Shown: piece after piece, positions 1-10,723 of the stretch
Layout of the letters: each line of letters opens with the position of its first letter
How positions within the stretch are numbered: position 1 is the stretch's first letter
Assembly (NCBI RefSeq): GCF_003293595.1
Contig: NZ_CP022162.1
Location: forward strand, 2,671,431 to 2,735,430
Direction of reading: 5' to 3'
Source: Microbacterium sp. PM5
GTDB taxonomy: Bacteria > Actinomycetota > Actinomycetes > Actinomycetales > Microbacteriaceae
DNA: 64,000 bases
Translations under genes and position numbers: made by a program
Notes under the pieces: generated by a model
Told to the model about the DNA's origin: nothing
What the model saw: the letters and a program-made list of their open reading frames with translations, nothing else
The model's database searches: none

Positions 1-1104
1 GGGGAACACGATCGCGATGAGGCCGATCTGCACCGCCTCGATGCCCAGGTTGAACACGAGGAGCGACCACAGCAGCGTCCATGACCACGGCTCGTCGATC
101 CCGAGCGCGGAGGCGAAGCCGAGGCCGTGGATGAGTCCGAAGCAGAACACGACGAGCAGGCGCAGCCAGCCCGCCCGGTCGAGGCCGAGCGGGCCGGAGT
201 CGCGGGTCAGCTCCGTGGCCGCCTCGCCCTTGCGCCACAACCGGAACAGGTACCAGGCGGCGACGACCGAGATCGACAGGGCGATCGCCGGCTCGATGAT
301 GATGCTCGGAAGGCTCACCAGCTTCGTGGCGGCCAGGATGAAGGTCACCGAATGCGCGAGCGTGAACACGGTCGCCGCGAGGACGATCTCGCGGAGCTTT
401 CGCGAGCCGGCGATGAGGGCGAGGAGGAACAGGATGTGGTCGATGCCGGTCAGCAGATGCTCCGCGCCCAGACGGAAGAACTCCACGAACCGGTCCCAGG
501 TGCTCTGCGCCGTGGTGAACTCAGGCGTGGAGGCGTCGAGCGCGGCCGAGCCCGTGTGCAGGTCGATGTCGTAGGTGAGGATCGTCTTGGTCCCCGTGAC
601 GTAGCCCTCCTCGTCGGCGAACAGGGTGCTGCGCACGATGTGCGCCTCTCCGGCCGGGCAGGTGAGGGTGCGGGGGATGACGACGTAGGGAACACCCTCC
701 TGCACCGTCATCGATACGGTGTCCAGGGGGCTGAGCGTGCAGCCGGCGGCATCGCCGCCGCTGGTGCGGATCGTGAACCGCTCGTCGAGGTAGCGGGAGA
801 CCGTGTCGCGATGATCCGTGACCGCCTGCGCCATCGCGGTGTCGTCCCGGGCGTCGAAGGCGGCGGTGCCCGAACGGAAGAACGCGTCGTCGTGCTGCGT
901 GTCGGCTGCGGAGACCACGAGGAGGTCGTACTCCAGCTGCAGGGTCGCGACGGTTCGTCCCTGCTCGTCGCGGGAGAGGTCGGCGAACACGACCGAGCTG
1001 AAGCCGTGCGCGAGGGCGGCGGATGCCGAGGCCAAGGGGGAGAGGGCGGCGATCGCGACGGCGAGCAGGAGCACGGCGCGGAGGGAACGACGGTGAAGGG
1101 TCAC
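1..1104 (-). CDS. HupE/UreJ-family membrane protein (3' end cut by window edge)
   Basis: The reading frame runs 368 codons from a GTG at 1104 off the left edge, so the C-terminus is missing. Residues 1-32 form a signal peptide (MTLHRRSLRAVLLL then an Ala-rich stretch). About 170 soluble extracytoplasmic residues follow, then hydrophobic segments starting with the HupE/UreJ signature GAEHLLTGIDHILFLLAL near residue 220 and a later HGLGFASAL. HupE/UreJ proteins are linked to nickel or cobalt handling, but this long-N-terminus type is common in actinobacteria without hydrogenase or urease, and neither enzyme is in the window. The substrate is therefore unknown. The gene is divergent from the lipoprotein gene at 1216. 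Confidence 0.8.
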   Translation of the reverse strand, partial: MTLHRRSLRAVLLLAVAIAALSPLASASAALAHGFSSVVFADLSRDEQGRTVATLQLEYDLLVVSAADTQHDDAFFRSGTAAFDARDDTAMAQAVTDHRDTVSRYLDERFTIRTSGGDAAGCTLSPLDTVSMTVQEGVPYVVIPRTLTCPAGEAHIVRSTLFADEEGYVTGTKTILTYDIDLHTGSAALDASTPEFTTAQSTWDRFVEFFRLGAEHLLTGIDHILFLLALIAGSRKLREIVLAATVFTLAHSVTFILAATKLVSLPSIIIEPAIALSISVVAAWYLFRLWRKGEAATELTRDSGPLGLDRAGWLRLLVVFCFGLIHGLGFASALGIDEPWSWTLLWSLLVFNLGIEAVQIGLIAIVFP

Positions 1105-1136
1105 GGCGTGAGCGTGCGCGTCGTCGGTGAACGGGG

Positions 1137-1154
1137 ATTGACTCGCGCGTCAAT
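1137..1154. promoter_or_regulatory. inverted repeat between divergent genes
   Basis: ATTGAC and GTCAAT arms (6 bp) flank a 6-nt spacer, midway between the divergent starts at 1104 and 1216. Symmetry and position suggest an operator, but no regulator can be assigned. Confidence 0.35.
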
Positions 1155-1215
1155 CTTCGAGGAACGACGGTCGCCGCCTACCGCCGCCGCGGACCCGCGA
1201 CGCGATGCTGGAGGA

Positions 1216-1884
1216 GTGCGTGTCGCCCGCTCCCGTCTCCCCACCGCCGCCGTCGTCGTCGCGGCGGTGATCGCTGCGGCATCCCTCAGCGGGTGCGCCG
1301 CGGACTGGAACGCGCCCCACCCCGCGCCCACCTTGATCGCCGCCGCGGACCCCGGCTTCCTTCCGGCGACCCCGCTGGCGCCGGCGGCGACCATGACCCC
1401 GAGTCCGGGCTCGTGGGTCGGCGCGCGCCCGGCGGCGGGACTGCGCGTGGTGCTGCTCACGGCCGGCGACGAGGCGGCGACCGTGACGATGACCGACGCG
1501 GTACGCACCTGGGCGCGCGAGGTGGGTGCCGACCTGCGCGAGGTGCGGGCCGGGGCCGATCCGATTCCCGCGATCACGCAGGCCATCGACATGCACGCCG
1601 ATGTCGTCATGTCGACGGGTGACGCCCTCGTGGACCCCCTCGCGATCGTCACCGCGAGCCACCTCGACCAACCGTTCCTCGTCCTGGGCGGCGAACTGGC
1701 CGAGCCGACCCAGAACGTGCTGGCCGTCGACTGGGCCGGAGCCGGCTTCCGCGGCGAGGATCTCGGTCAGGCCGCCCACCACGATCCGGCGAGCTTCACG
1801 CCCGAGCGCTGCCGCAACGCCGTCGCTGCCGGGGTCGCCGCGCTGCTCAGCGGACAGAACGGCGTCGTCGTCTGGATCCCCTGA
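1216..1884 (+). CDS. BMP-like (periplasmic-binding fold) lipoprotein
   Basis: A 222-residue protein. The N-terminal hydrophobic segment ends in the lipobox LSGC (Cys27), so it should be a lipid-anchored surface protein. The mature part has the alternating alpha/beta pattern of the BMP/type-1 periplasmic binding fold: LRVVLLTAGDE near residue 75, later VVMSTGDALVDPLA and LDQPFLVLGGELAEPTQNV. It is shorter than usual BMP lipoproteins (about 330 aa), so it may be only one lobe or a divergent relative. The start is GTG at 1216, with GGAGG at 1210-1214 unusually close. It converges on the AI-2E transporter gene 9 nt downstream. Ligand unknown. Confidence 0.7.
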   Translation: MRVARSRLPTAAVVVAAVIAAASLSGCAADWNAPHPAPTLIAAADPGFLPATPLAPAATMTPSPGSWVGARPAAGLRVVLLTAGDEAATVTMTDAVRTWAREVGADLREVRAGADPIPAITQAIDMHADVVMSTGDALVDPLAIVTASHLDQPFLVLGGELAEPTQNVLAVDWAGAGFRGEDLGQAAHHDPASFTPERCRNAVAAGVAALLSGQNGVVVWIP

Positions 1885-1893
1885 CGCCCCGGG

Positions 1894-3057
1894 TCAGGCG
1901 TCGGCGATCGCCTCGCGGCGGTGCGGGCGCGCCCACCGCGCGGGGGTGTGCGGTCCGTCCCACACCTGCACGATGCCCCACGCGACCGCGGTGATCGGCA
2001 CGGCGAGCACGGCCCCGACGATGCCGCCAAGCACGGTGCCGGCGGTCAGAGCGATGAGGATGACGAAGGCGTGCAGCTGCATGGAGCGTCCCATGAGCAC
2101 CGGCTGCAGCAGGTTGCCCTCGAGCTGGTTGACGAGCACGACCACGCCCACCACGAGCAGGGCCACGACCCACCCGTTGGCCACGAGCGCGACCAACGCG
2201 GCGAGGATGCCGGCGAGGGTCGCCCCGACGATGGGGATGAACGCGAGCAGGAACACCAGCACCGCCAGCGGCAGCGCCAGCGGCACCTGCAGGATCAGCA
2301 GGCCGATCAGGATGCCGACGGCATCCACGGCGGCGACGGTCGCCGTACCGCGCACGTACGAGCCGAGCACCGTCACCGTCTTGTCGCCGACGCGCAGGGC
2401 CCGCTCGTAGGGCTCACCGCGGAACGGCCGCAGCAGGAACGCCCACATCTGCGGGCCGTCCTTGAGGAAGAAGAAGAGCATCACGATCATCAGCACCAGG
2501 CCGGTGATGAAGTTGGCCACGGCGCTGACGCCGGCGAGAGCGCCGCTGCCGAACTGCGCGCTCGTCACGAAATCGGTGAGGGCTTTCAGCCACTCGTCGA
2601 TCTGGGCGTGATCGATCTGGAAGGGCAGGGTGCCCGCCCAGGCCATCAGATCGGTGAAACCGCCCTGTGCCTGCGTCGCCAGCTCGTCCCACTGGTCGCG
2701 CACCGCCCAGACGATCAGCCAGCCCACCGCGGTGAGCACGAGGGCGATGGCGAACAGGGTGATCAGCGTCGCCACGAGGGAGGGGATGCCGCGCCCGCGC
2801 AGCCAGGCCATGAGCGGCGCGAACGCCGAGGCCAGGATCAGCGCGATCACGAGCGGGATCGTCACGACGGTCAGCTGGCGGATGCCCCAGATGATCCCCG
2901 CGGCGAGGGCCACGACCACGATGATCTGCACCGCCCGGATCGCGAGGGCGCCGAAGGTGTCGGCCCAGAGGCTCCACGGTCTGCCCACGGCGCGCACGTG
3001 GACGCCGTCCGTGCCGTGCTGGTCGATGCGGACGGTGCGGTCGCGGAACAGTCCCAT
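1894..3057 (-). CDS. AI-2E family (TqsA/PerM-like) transporter
   Basis: A 387-residue polytopic membrane protein with the AI-2E transporter layout. A short cytoplasmic N-terminus is followed by paired hydrophobic helices at about residues 40-95, a soluble insertion, and a C-terminal block of helices including FLLAFIPIVGATLAGILAA and the family motif NQLEGNLLQPVLMG. The family has been linked to export of the quorum signal AI-2, but several actinobacterial members are more likely ion antiporters or general exporters, so the substrate is unknown. ATG at 3057. It lies 37 nt after the ThrE-like gene on the same strand and could be co-transcribed. Confidence 0.88.
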   Translation of the reverse strand: MGLFRDRTVRIDQHGTDGVHVRAVGRPWSLWADTFGALAIRAVQIIVVVALAAGIIWGIRQLTVVTIPLVIALILASAFAPLMAWLRGRGIPSLVATLITLFAIALVLTAVGWLIVWAVRDQWDELATQAQGGFTDLMAWAGTLPFQIDHAQIDEWLKALTDFVTSAQFGSGALAGVSAVANFITGLVLMIVMLFFFLKDGPQMWAFLLRPFRGEPYERALRVGDKTVTVLGSYVRGTATVAAVDAVGILIGLLILQVPLALPLAVLVFLLAFIPIVGATLAGILAALVALVANGWVVALLVVGVVVLVNQLEGNLLQPVLMGRSMQLHAFVILIALTAGTVLGGIVGAVLAVPITAVAWGIVQVWDGPHTPARWARPHRREAIADA

Positions 3058-3093
3058 GCCTCGACCGTAGACGACGCGTCGCCTCCGCGTCGG

Positions 3094-4416
3094 TCACCGG
3101 GCCGGACGCGACCACTCCCGCTCGGTGAGCACGCGCGCCACGGTCAGGCCGATCGCGAGCGCCACGACGACGAACAGCGCGGTCGTCGCATTCTGGATCG
3201 CCGCCACTGTGTCGCCGCCGATGACGCCGGCGATCGAGCGGTACGCGGCTGCCCCCGGAACCATGATGAGAACGGCCGGTACGGTCAGGGTCACGCGCGC
3301 GGCGCGCAGCCGGTCGCCGAACAGGTAGGCGCCCAGGCCCACGGCGAGGGCAGCGGCAGCGGCGGCGACGGCGGGATTGACGTGGGCGTCGACGAGCGCC
3401 AGGCGCCCGACGTTCGCCACGGCGCCCAGGCTCGATGCGGTCAGCGCGATCGCCCACGGCGTGCCGAACAGCAGGGCGAAGCCGAGCACGCCGACGAAGC
3501 CCGCGGCGAGTCGGACGAGCGACAGGAGAGGCTCGGCGAACTCGGGCGCGGCGACCTGGGTCACGGTCGCGTCGAAGACGGTCGCGACTCCCCAGACGGC
3601 GGTGCCCGTCGCCAGCAGCACCAGGACGGCATAGGTGACCCGGGCGATGCCGGCGTTCAGATCGAGGCGGGCGAGGTCGAGGGCGCCGGTCACGAGCGGG
3701 AAGCCGGGAACGAGGTAGAGCACAGCGCTGGTCAGTGCCGCGTCGTGCTGCCCGCCGGGCACGCCGAAGGCGACGAACACCTGCGCGGCGGCGAGGTAGA
3801 CGAGCAGCGCCGTCATCGCCGAGGCGAACACGAGCAGGAACTCGTTCGTCCGGAGGCGATGGATGAGCATCCGCACCCACTGACCGGCCGCGGCGGCGAT
3901 CCCGACGGCGACGAACTCCTGCCACCCGCCGTTGTTCAGCAGCGCGAAGGCTGCACACGCCAGCGCCGCCGCGAGCACGCGCGTCAGATCCGAGTAGCGC
4001 CGCGGCATGCGCTCGATCTCACGCAGCGCCCCCTGCAGCTGTACCGGGGTCGTCCCCGGTTGCAGACGCGCCGTCAGCCGTTTGAGCGCCGTCATGCGGT
4101 CGGCGTCGACGGTCGGACGGGGAACCTCCGCCACGCGCGTGCGAAACATCTGACCGCGCCCGGCCGTGAGCACGATGTCGGTCATGCCCACCCGGCAGTG
4201 CACGTCGTCGATGCCGACAGCCTCGGCGGTACGCACCATGCTGTCGCGTACCCGCGCGGACGACGCGCCCGCGCCGAGCATGAGCGAGCCCAGCCGCAGC
4301 ACCGCGTCGGTACGCGCGATGAACTGCACCGGTTCGAGTGCGAGCTCCTGCGTCACCGTGGGTTCCGAGGGCTCGGACGGCGCAGCGGACGGCTCGTCGG
4401 GCGGGGCGGGGACCAT
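3094..4416 (-). CDS. thrE: threonine/serine exporter, ThrE family
   Basis: A 440-residue protein with the two-part ThrE architecture. An N-terminal soluble domain (about residues 30-160, containing LRLGSLMLGAGASSARVRDS) is followed by about ten membrane helices. ThrE of Corynebacterium exports threonine and serine by proton motive force; the domain order and length here match. The frame is open upstream to 4470, but ATG 4416 is preferred because GAGG lies 8 nt ahead and the protein then starts MVPAPPDEP. That SD sequence sits in a 10-bp inverted repeat (4421-4457). A 264-nt gap separates it from the ligase gene at 4681. Confidence 0.87.
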   Translation of the reverse strand: MVPAPPDEPSAAPSEPSEPTVTQELALEPVQFIARTDAVLRLGSLMLGAGASSARVRDSMVRTAEAVGIDDVHCRVGMTDIVLTAGRGQMFRTRVAEVPRPTVDADRMTALKRLTARLQPGTTPVQLQGALREIERMPRRYSDLTRVLAAALACAAFALLNNGGWQEFVAVGIAAAAGQWVRMLIHRLRTNEFLLVFASAMTALLVYLAAAQVFVAFGVPGGQHDAALTSAVLYLVPGFPLVTGALDLARLDLNAGIARVTYAVLVLLATGTAVWGVATVFDATVTQVAAPEFAEPLLSLVRLAAGFVGVLGFALLFGTPWAIALTASSLGAVANVGRLALVDAHVNPAVAAAAAALAVGLGAYLFGDRLRAARVTLTVPAVLIMVPGAAAYRSIAGVIGGDTVAAIQNATTALFVVVALAIGLTVARVLTEREWSRPAR

Positions 4417-4420
4417 GGTC

Positions 4421-4457
4421 CGATCCTCGCACCGGCGCCGCCGCAGGGCGAGGATCG
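4421..4457 (-). promoter_or_regulatory. hairpin overlapping the thrE ribosome binding site
   Basis: CGATCCTCGC (4421-4430) and GCGAGGATCG (4448-4457) are perfect 10-bp arms with a 17-nt loop. In the thrE transcript the arm nearer the start contains the GAGG Shine-Dalgarno, so folding would hide it. A cis-acting translational control is possible if transcription starts upstream of 4457. Confidence 0.35.
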
Positions 4458-4680
4458 CGAGCCGGAACAACGGATGCCGATATTCACGGTCGCCGACCGA
4501 TCAGCGGTCCTTCGCGCGCCCGTAGGCTCGGCATCACGGAGGAGGGGAGAGCGCCCCTCACCATCCGCACCAACGGATCGCATGTCCGGCCGCCGGAACC
4601 CGGCGCCGATGCGAGCGTGGGCGGGAGAGCCGGATCCGGCCCGTGCGGTGCTGCGCGGGTCGGATCCGTGCGCCGAGGTT

Positions 4681-5727
4681 TCAGTCCAGGACGTCCGCCA
4701 GGTCGTATGCGCGCACCTGTTCCAGCTGGGCGAAGGTGCACGAGCGCGGGTCGCGGTCGGGCCGCCACCGCTCGAACTGCACCGTGTGGCGAAAGCGTGC
4801 GCCCTCGAGCTGGTCGTAGCGCACCTCGAGCACGCGCTCCGGTCGCAGCCGGACGAACGAGGTGTCCTTCGTCGCCGAGAAGCGCGAACGGTCGATCTGT
4901 CCGGTCACGGCGGTGCCCTCGGCATCCGTGACGACGAGAGGCGTCAGCTCGTCGACGAGCTCACGTCTGCGCACATCGCTGAAGGCCGACGCTCCGCCGA
5001 CGTTGCGGAGATCGCCGTTCTCGTCGTACAGCCCCAGCAGCAGCGAGCCGACACCGTGGCCGCTCTTGTGCACGCGGTAGCCGAGCAGCACGACGTCGGC
5101 CGTGCGGGCGTGTTTGATCTTGAACATCGTCCGCTTTCCGGGCGCGTAGGGCAGGGCGAGCGGTTTGGCGATCACCCCGTCCAGCCCGGCGCCTTCGAAG
5201 CGGGCGAGCCACTGCGTCGCCAGGTCGTGGTCACCCGTCGTGCGCGTCACGTGCACCGGGGCGGGGACCGTCCGCAGGAGGTCTTCGAGTTCTGCGCGGC
5301 GCGTCGAAAACGGCTCCTGCTGGAGATCGCGCTCGCCGCGGGCGAGGAGGTCGAAGGCGATGAACATCGCGGGCGTCTCACTGCTCAGCAGGGCGATGCG
5401 GGAGGCGGCGGGGTGGATGCGCTGTGACAGCGCCTCCCATGACAGCCGCCGACGCCCGTCGGATCCGGCGAGCGCCACGACGATCTCCCCGTCGAGCAGG
5501 CACGGCTCGGGCAGCAGGGCGGTGCACGCGGCGACGAGTTCGGGGAAGTAGCGGGTGAGCGGCTTCGCGCCGCGCGAGCCGATCTCGACGTCGGTGCCGT
5601 CCCACGACAGCAGGGCGCGAAACCCGTCCCATTTCGGCTCGAACGCGAGGCCCCCGGGGGTGCGGGCAGGGTCGGGAACGGCGCTGACGGCCTTCGCCAG
5701 CATCGGTGCGGGGATGTCGAACGGCAT
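4681..5727 (-). CDS. ligC: ATP-dependent DNA ligase (LigC-type)
   Basis: A 348-residue ATP-dependent DNA ligase. The adenylation motif EPKWDGFRAL places the catalytic lysine at residue 32. It is followed by an RGAK-type motif (GSRGAKPLTRYFPEL), LDGEIV, and a C-terminal OB domain with FKIKHARTADVVLLGYRVHKSGHG. Length and lack of Ku, nuclease or primase domains fit LigC, the stand-alone repair ligase of mycobacteria and relatives, rather than LigD. It seals nicks in repair, beside the NAD-dependent LigA. The frame extends to 5829, but MPFDIPAPML at 5727 matches the usual family N-terminus. Ku and polymerase partners are not in the window. Confidence 0.88.
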   Translation of the reverse strand: MPFDIPAPMLAKAVSAVPDPARTPGGLAFEPKWDGFRALLSWDGTDVEIGSRGAKPLTRYFPELVAACTALLPEPCLLDGEIVVALAGSDGRRRLSWEALSQRIHPAASRIALLSSETPAMFIAFDLLARGERDLQQEPFSTRRAELEDLLRTVPAPVHVTRTTGDHDLATQWLARFEGAGLDGVIAKPLALPYAPGKRTMFKIKHARTADVVLLGYRVHKSGHGVGSLLLGLYDENGDLRNVGGASAFSDVRRRELVDELTPLVVTDAEGTAVTGQIDRSRFSATKDTSFVRLRPERVLEVRYDQLEGARFRHTVQFERWRPDRDPRSCTFAQLEQVRAYDLADVLD

Positions 5728-5784
5728 GGCTCTCATCATGACGGCGGGGGCACGCGGGCGACAGGGGGCATCCGACGACTCGCG

Positions 5785-5823
5785 ATGAGACTGAGTATCA
5801 CTTATGATGGTCCGCAGTCTCAT
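5785..5823. promoter_or_regulatory. divergent promoter region with 9-bp inverted repeat
   Basis: ATGAGACTG (5785-5793) and CAGTCTCAT (5815-5823) flank a -10-like TATGAT (5803-5808) between the ligase and acyl-CoA dehydrogenase genes. This relatively AT-rich island in GC-rich DNA looks like an operator. The TetR protein at 7672-8346, just past the dehydrogenase, is a candidate regulator by inference only. Confidence 0.45.
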
Positions 5824-5879
5824 TCGCATTCTTCATCGGGATCGATCACCGAGACGCCGCGAGCATCCGAGGAGTTCCC

Positions 5880-7607
5880 ATGGCCGCTGAGTACCAGGCC
5901 CCCACCGCCGACTACGCCTTCCTGTTCGGCGAGGCGTTCGGTCTCGACATCGTCGCCCGGGCGACCGGCGGCGAGCTCACCGCCGCCGACGGCGCCGACG
6001 TGATCGCCGGAGCCGGTGAGTTCGCGGCATCCGTCCTCGCGCCGCTGCAGAGCATCGGCGATCGCGAGGGCGCTCGCCTCGTCGACGGCCAGGTGCGTCT
6101 GCCCGACGGGTTTGCCGAGGCCTACGCCGCGTTCGTGGAGGCGGGGTGGATCAGCGCCGAAGCACCGGTCTCGGCCGGCGGCGACGGACTCCCCGGGGCG
6201 ATTCGGGCCGGCCTCGGCGAGATCTGGAACGCCTCGAACGCCGCGTTCGCGCTGTGCTGGCTGCTCACCGCGGGGCAGATCCACGCGCTGGATGCCGCGG
6301 CATCCGATGAGATCCGTGAGACCTACCTGACGAAGCTGGTCTCGGGCCAGTGGACGGGCACGATGAACCTCACCGAACCGGCGGCGGGCACCGACCTCGG
6401 CGCCATCCGCACGATCGCCACGCCCCGTGGCGACGGCACCTACGCCATCCGCGGTCAGAAGATCTTCATCACGTGGGGAGACCACGACGTCGCCGAGAAC
6501 ATCGTCCACCTCGTCCTCGCCCGCACTCCCGGTGCCCCCGAGGGAGCCAAGGGGCTGTCGCTGTTCGTCGCTCCGAAACACCTCGTCAACGCCGACGGCT
6601 CGCTCGGCGAGCGCAACGCCGTCACGACCGTCGCGGTCGAGCACAAGCTCGGCATCCACGGCAGCCCCACCTGCGTGCTCTCCTACGAGGACGCCACCGG
6701 GTACCTCGTCGGCGAGGTCGGCGGGGGGCTGGCCGGCATGTTCGTGATGATGAACTCCGCCCGCATCGCGATGGGGTTCCAGGCGACCGGAATCGCCGAC
6801 AGGGCGCTGCAGCAGGCCACGGCCTATGCCGCCGATCGAGTGCAGGGACGCGTCCTCGGCCGCGAGGGCACCGCGCCGATCGCGGAGCACCCCGACGTGC
6901 GCCGGCTGCTGCTGTCGATGCGCAGCGAGGTGTACGCGATGCGCGCGCTGGGCGTCTACGTCGCCGACCTCTTCGACCGTGCCGAGCAGACCGACGATGC
7001 CGCGGTGCTCGCGATGGCCGAGTTCTTCGTGCCGATCCTGAAGGGCTGGTCGACGGAGGATGCCGTGGCGTTGACGAGCGACGCCATCCAGGTGCACGGG
7101 GGCATGGGCTTCATCGAGGAGACCGGTGCGGCTCAGCACTACCGCGACGCCCGCATCATGCCGATCTACGAAGGCACCACCGCGATCCAGTCCAACGACC
7201 TCATCGGTCGCAAGGTCATCCGCAACCAGGGGGCCACCGCCGAGGCGCTCTTCGCCGACATCGAACGCACCGTCGAGGCCCTGCGCTCCGCCGGCGGCGA
7301 GGTCGCCGCGCGCACCGCCGACCGTCTCGAACGAGCCCTGGCCGCCGCCCGCCGCGCCACCGCGGCGATGGTCGCGTTCGGCTCTTCGCCGCGCGACGCC
7401 CACGCCGTGAGCGTGCCCTACCTCATGCTCCTCGGCGTCCTGGCCGGTGGCTGGATGCACGCGCTCGCGGTGGTCGCCGTCGCGGCGCACGAGAGCACGC
7501 ACGAGGCGGATGCCGCGCGTCTCACGGCCGCCGACTTCTACGGAGCCCATCACCTGCCGCGCGTGCACGCGCTCGCCGAGACGGTGGCCTCCGGCGAGAC
7601 CGTCTGA
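5880..7607 (+). CDS. acyl-CoA dehydrogenase (long form)
   Basis: A 575-residue flavoprotein of the acyl-CoA dehydrogenase superfamily, catalysing alpha,beta-oxidation of acyl-CoA esters. The order is an N-terminal helical domain (about residues 35-155), the FAD-binding beta domain with MNLTEPAAGTDLGAIRT and GQKIFITWGDH (about 160-275), and the C-terminal helical domain ending in YEGTTAIQSNDLIGRKV, whose Glu aligns with the catalytic base. About 110 extra C-terminal residues match the extension of the roughly 580-600-aa dehydrogenases. ATG at 5880 follows GAGGAG. The substrate chain length is not readable. A TetR gene lies downstream in the opposite orientation and may control it. Confidence 0.9.
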   Translation: MAAEYQAPTADYAFLFGEAFGLDIVARATGGELTAADGADVIAGAGEFAASVLAPLQSIGDREGARLVDGQVRLPDGFAEAYAAFVEAGWISAEAPVSAGGDGLPGAIRAGLGEIWNASNAAFALCWLLTAGQIHALDAAASDEIRETYLTKLVSGQWTGTMNLTEPAAGTDLGAIRTIATPRGDGTYAIRGQKIFITWGDHDVAENIVHLVLARTPGAPEGAKGLSLFVAPKHLVNADGSLGERNAVTTVAVEHKLGIHGSPTCVLSYEDATGYLVGEVGGGLAGMFVMMNSARIAMGFQATGIADRALQQATAYAADRVQGRVLGREGTAPIAEHPDVRRLLLSMRSEVYAMRALGVYVADLFDRAEQTDDAAVLAMAEFFVPILKGWSTEDAVALTSDAIQVHGGMGFIEETGAAQHYRDARIMPIYEGTTAIQSNDLIGRKVIRNQGATAEALFADIERTVEALRSAGGEVAARTADRLERALAAARRATAAMVAFGSSPRDAHAVSVPYLMLLGVLAGGWMHALAVVAVAAHESTHEADAARLTAADFYGAHHLPRVHALAETVASGETV

Positions 7608-7635
7608 GCCGCCACCCGGCGCTTCGCCCTCCGGG

Positions 7636-7664
7636 CGTCGAGCGAGTGCAGCGAGTCGGAACGC
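7636..7664. repeat. degenerate GTTGAGCGAGC-type extragenic repeat
   Basis: The text GTCGAGCGAGTGCAGCGAGT lies between the acyl-CoA dehydrogenase and tetR stop codons. It resembles the fuller palindromic repeat at 41249-41328 (GTTGAGCG...CGAGTCGA). I call it a decayed copy of the same actinobacterial repeat. Confidence 0.5.
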
Positions 7665-7671
7665 CGCGCGC

Positions 7672-8346
7672 TCAGAGCTCGTCGCGCAGGCGCCGCACGA
7701 CCTCGGCCATCGGCATCCGACGGGGGAAGGTCGCCACGACGACATCGTCGTTCTGCGCCTGCTCGCCGTCGGGGTGCACGCCGAAGCGGTGCATGAGCTC
7801 GTCGTAGGCGTCGGTCAGCACCGACTCGGGGATGTCCTCGGTGCCCCGCAGCAGACGGCGCAGCACGTGGTTGTGCACCGCCGTCACGGCGGCAGAGAAC
7901 GCCACGGCGTCGATGGGATCGAGACCCGGGAGGGCCGAGCGCAGGTAGTCGTCGAACAGCCGCTCGTACTGGAAGACCGTGACGATCTCGCGGTCGCGCA
8001 GCGCCGGGACCTGGCGCACCACGGCGTAGCGTCGACGGGCGAGTTCGGGCTCGGCGGCGAAGTGGCGGAACACGTCGACCGAGGCCGCACACGCCGCCGC
8101 CCACGGGTTTCGGCCCAGGCCATCGCCGCTCGTCAGCTTCTGGCGCAGGTGCGTGAGCAGCACGTCGTGATCGCTGAAGACGACGTCGTCCTTACCGCCG
8201 AACTGACGGAAGAAGGTCGATCGCGACACTCCCGCCGCCTGCGCGATCTGCTCCACCGACGTCGCTTCGAAGCCCTGAGCGGCGAAGAGATCCAGTGCAG
8301 CGGCGACGACGGCGTTGCGGGCGGAGGTGGGTGCGGCGTCGGTCAT
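7672..8346 (-). CDS. TetR/AcrR family transcriptional regulator
   Basis: A 224-residue regulator. Residues 1-55 form a TetR-type N-terminal DNA-binding domain: RNAVVAAALDLFAAQGF, then SVEQIAQAAGVSRSTFFRQF. The C-terminal ligand domain is divergent, so the effector is unknown. The ORF is open to 8556, but MTDAAPTSARN at 8346 starts directly before the HTH and leaves room for a divergent promoter with sucC. Neighbours suggest control of the acyl-CoA dehydrogenase convergent with it, of sucCD, or only itself; the palindrome at 8443 and the inverted repeat at 5785 are candidate sites. Confidence 0.88.
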   Translation of the reverse strand: MTDAAPTSARNAVVAAALDLFAAQGFEATSVEQIAQAAGVSRSTFFRQFGGKDDVVFSDHDVLLTHLRQKLTSGDGLGRNPWAAACAASVDVFRHFAAEPELARRRYAVVRQVPALRDREIVTVFQYERLFDDYLRSALPGLDPIDAVAFSAAVTAVHNHVLRRLLRGTEDIPESVLTDAYDELMHRFGVHPDGEQAQNDDVVVATFPRRMPMAEVVRRLRDEL

Positions 8347-8442
8347 GCCCGTGAGCCTAACGCCCCGCCGAGCGCACGGCACCTCGCCGGCGCGCGGTCG
8401 GATCCGCACGGAGGGTCGACTAAGCTGGGGGATCGGTCGATC

Positions 8443-8485
8443 TCTCGATATCGAGATTGTTTCGGCACTTTTGTTCCGATACCGA
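8443..8485 (+). promoter_or_regulatory. sucC promoter region with palindrome TCTCGATATCGAGA
   Basis: A perfect 14-bp palindrome (8443-8456) directly abuts a plausible -35 TTGTTT (8457-8462). A weak -10 TACCGA (8480-8485) follows after 17 nt. The palindrome fits the consensus TCTYGAYRTCRAGA shared with the icd upstream palindrome at 34129. Direct repeats TTCGGCAC lie downstream at 8462-8469 and near 8492. Confidence 0.5.
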
Positions 8486-8531
8486 GAACCCTTCGGCACG
8501 ACACCCACTGACGCCCAGCGAAGGATTGCAC

Positions 8532-10627
<2,096 letters not shown>

Positions 10628-10635
10628 CGTCCGAC

Positions 10636-10675
10636 GAGAGAGGGGGTGGATGCCGCGGCATCCACCCCCTCTCTC
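10636..10675. terminator. bidirectional terminator: 40-bp perfect palindrome
   Basis: GAGAGAGGGGGTGGATGCCG (10636-10655) and its exact complement (10656-10675) meet without a loop base. It sits between the converging sucD and permease genes. There is no T-run, as is usual for actinobacterial I-shaped terminators. The centre is the genome word GGATGCC in both orientations. Confidence 0.85.
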
Positions 10676-10723
10676 TGTCCCCGCCCCGTACGTAGCGGCT
10701 CGCGGGAGCGGGAGGGGAGGGGG

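Noticed and set aside
1921..5427. 1168-aa open frame on the plus strand
   Set aside because: Runs antisense through three recognisable minus-strand genes (AI-2E transporter, ThrE, ligase) and has composition typical of reverse-strand shadows.
10636..10675. Palindrome as an attachment site or origin element
   Set aside because: Its place between two converging stop codons and simple stem geometry are fully explained by a bidirectional terminator.
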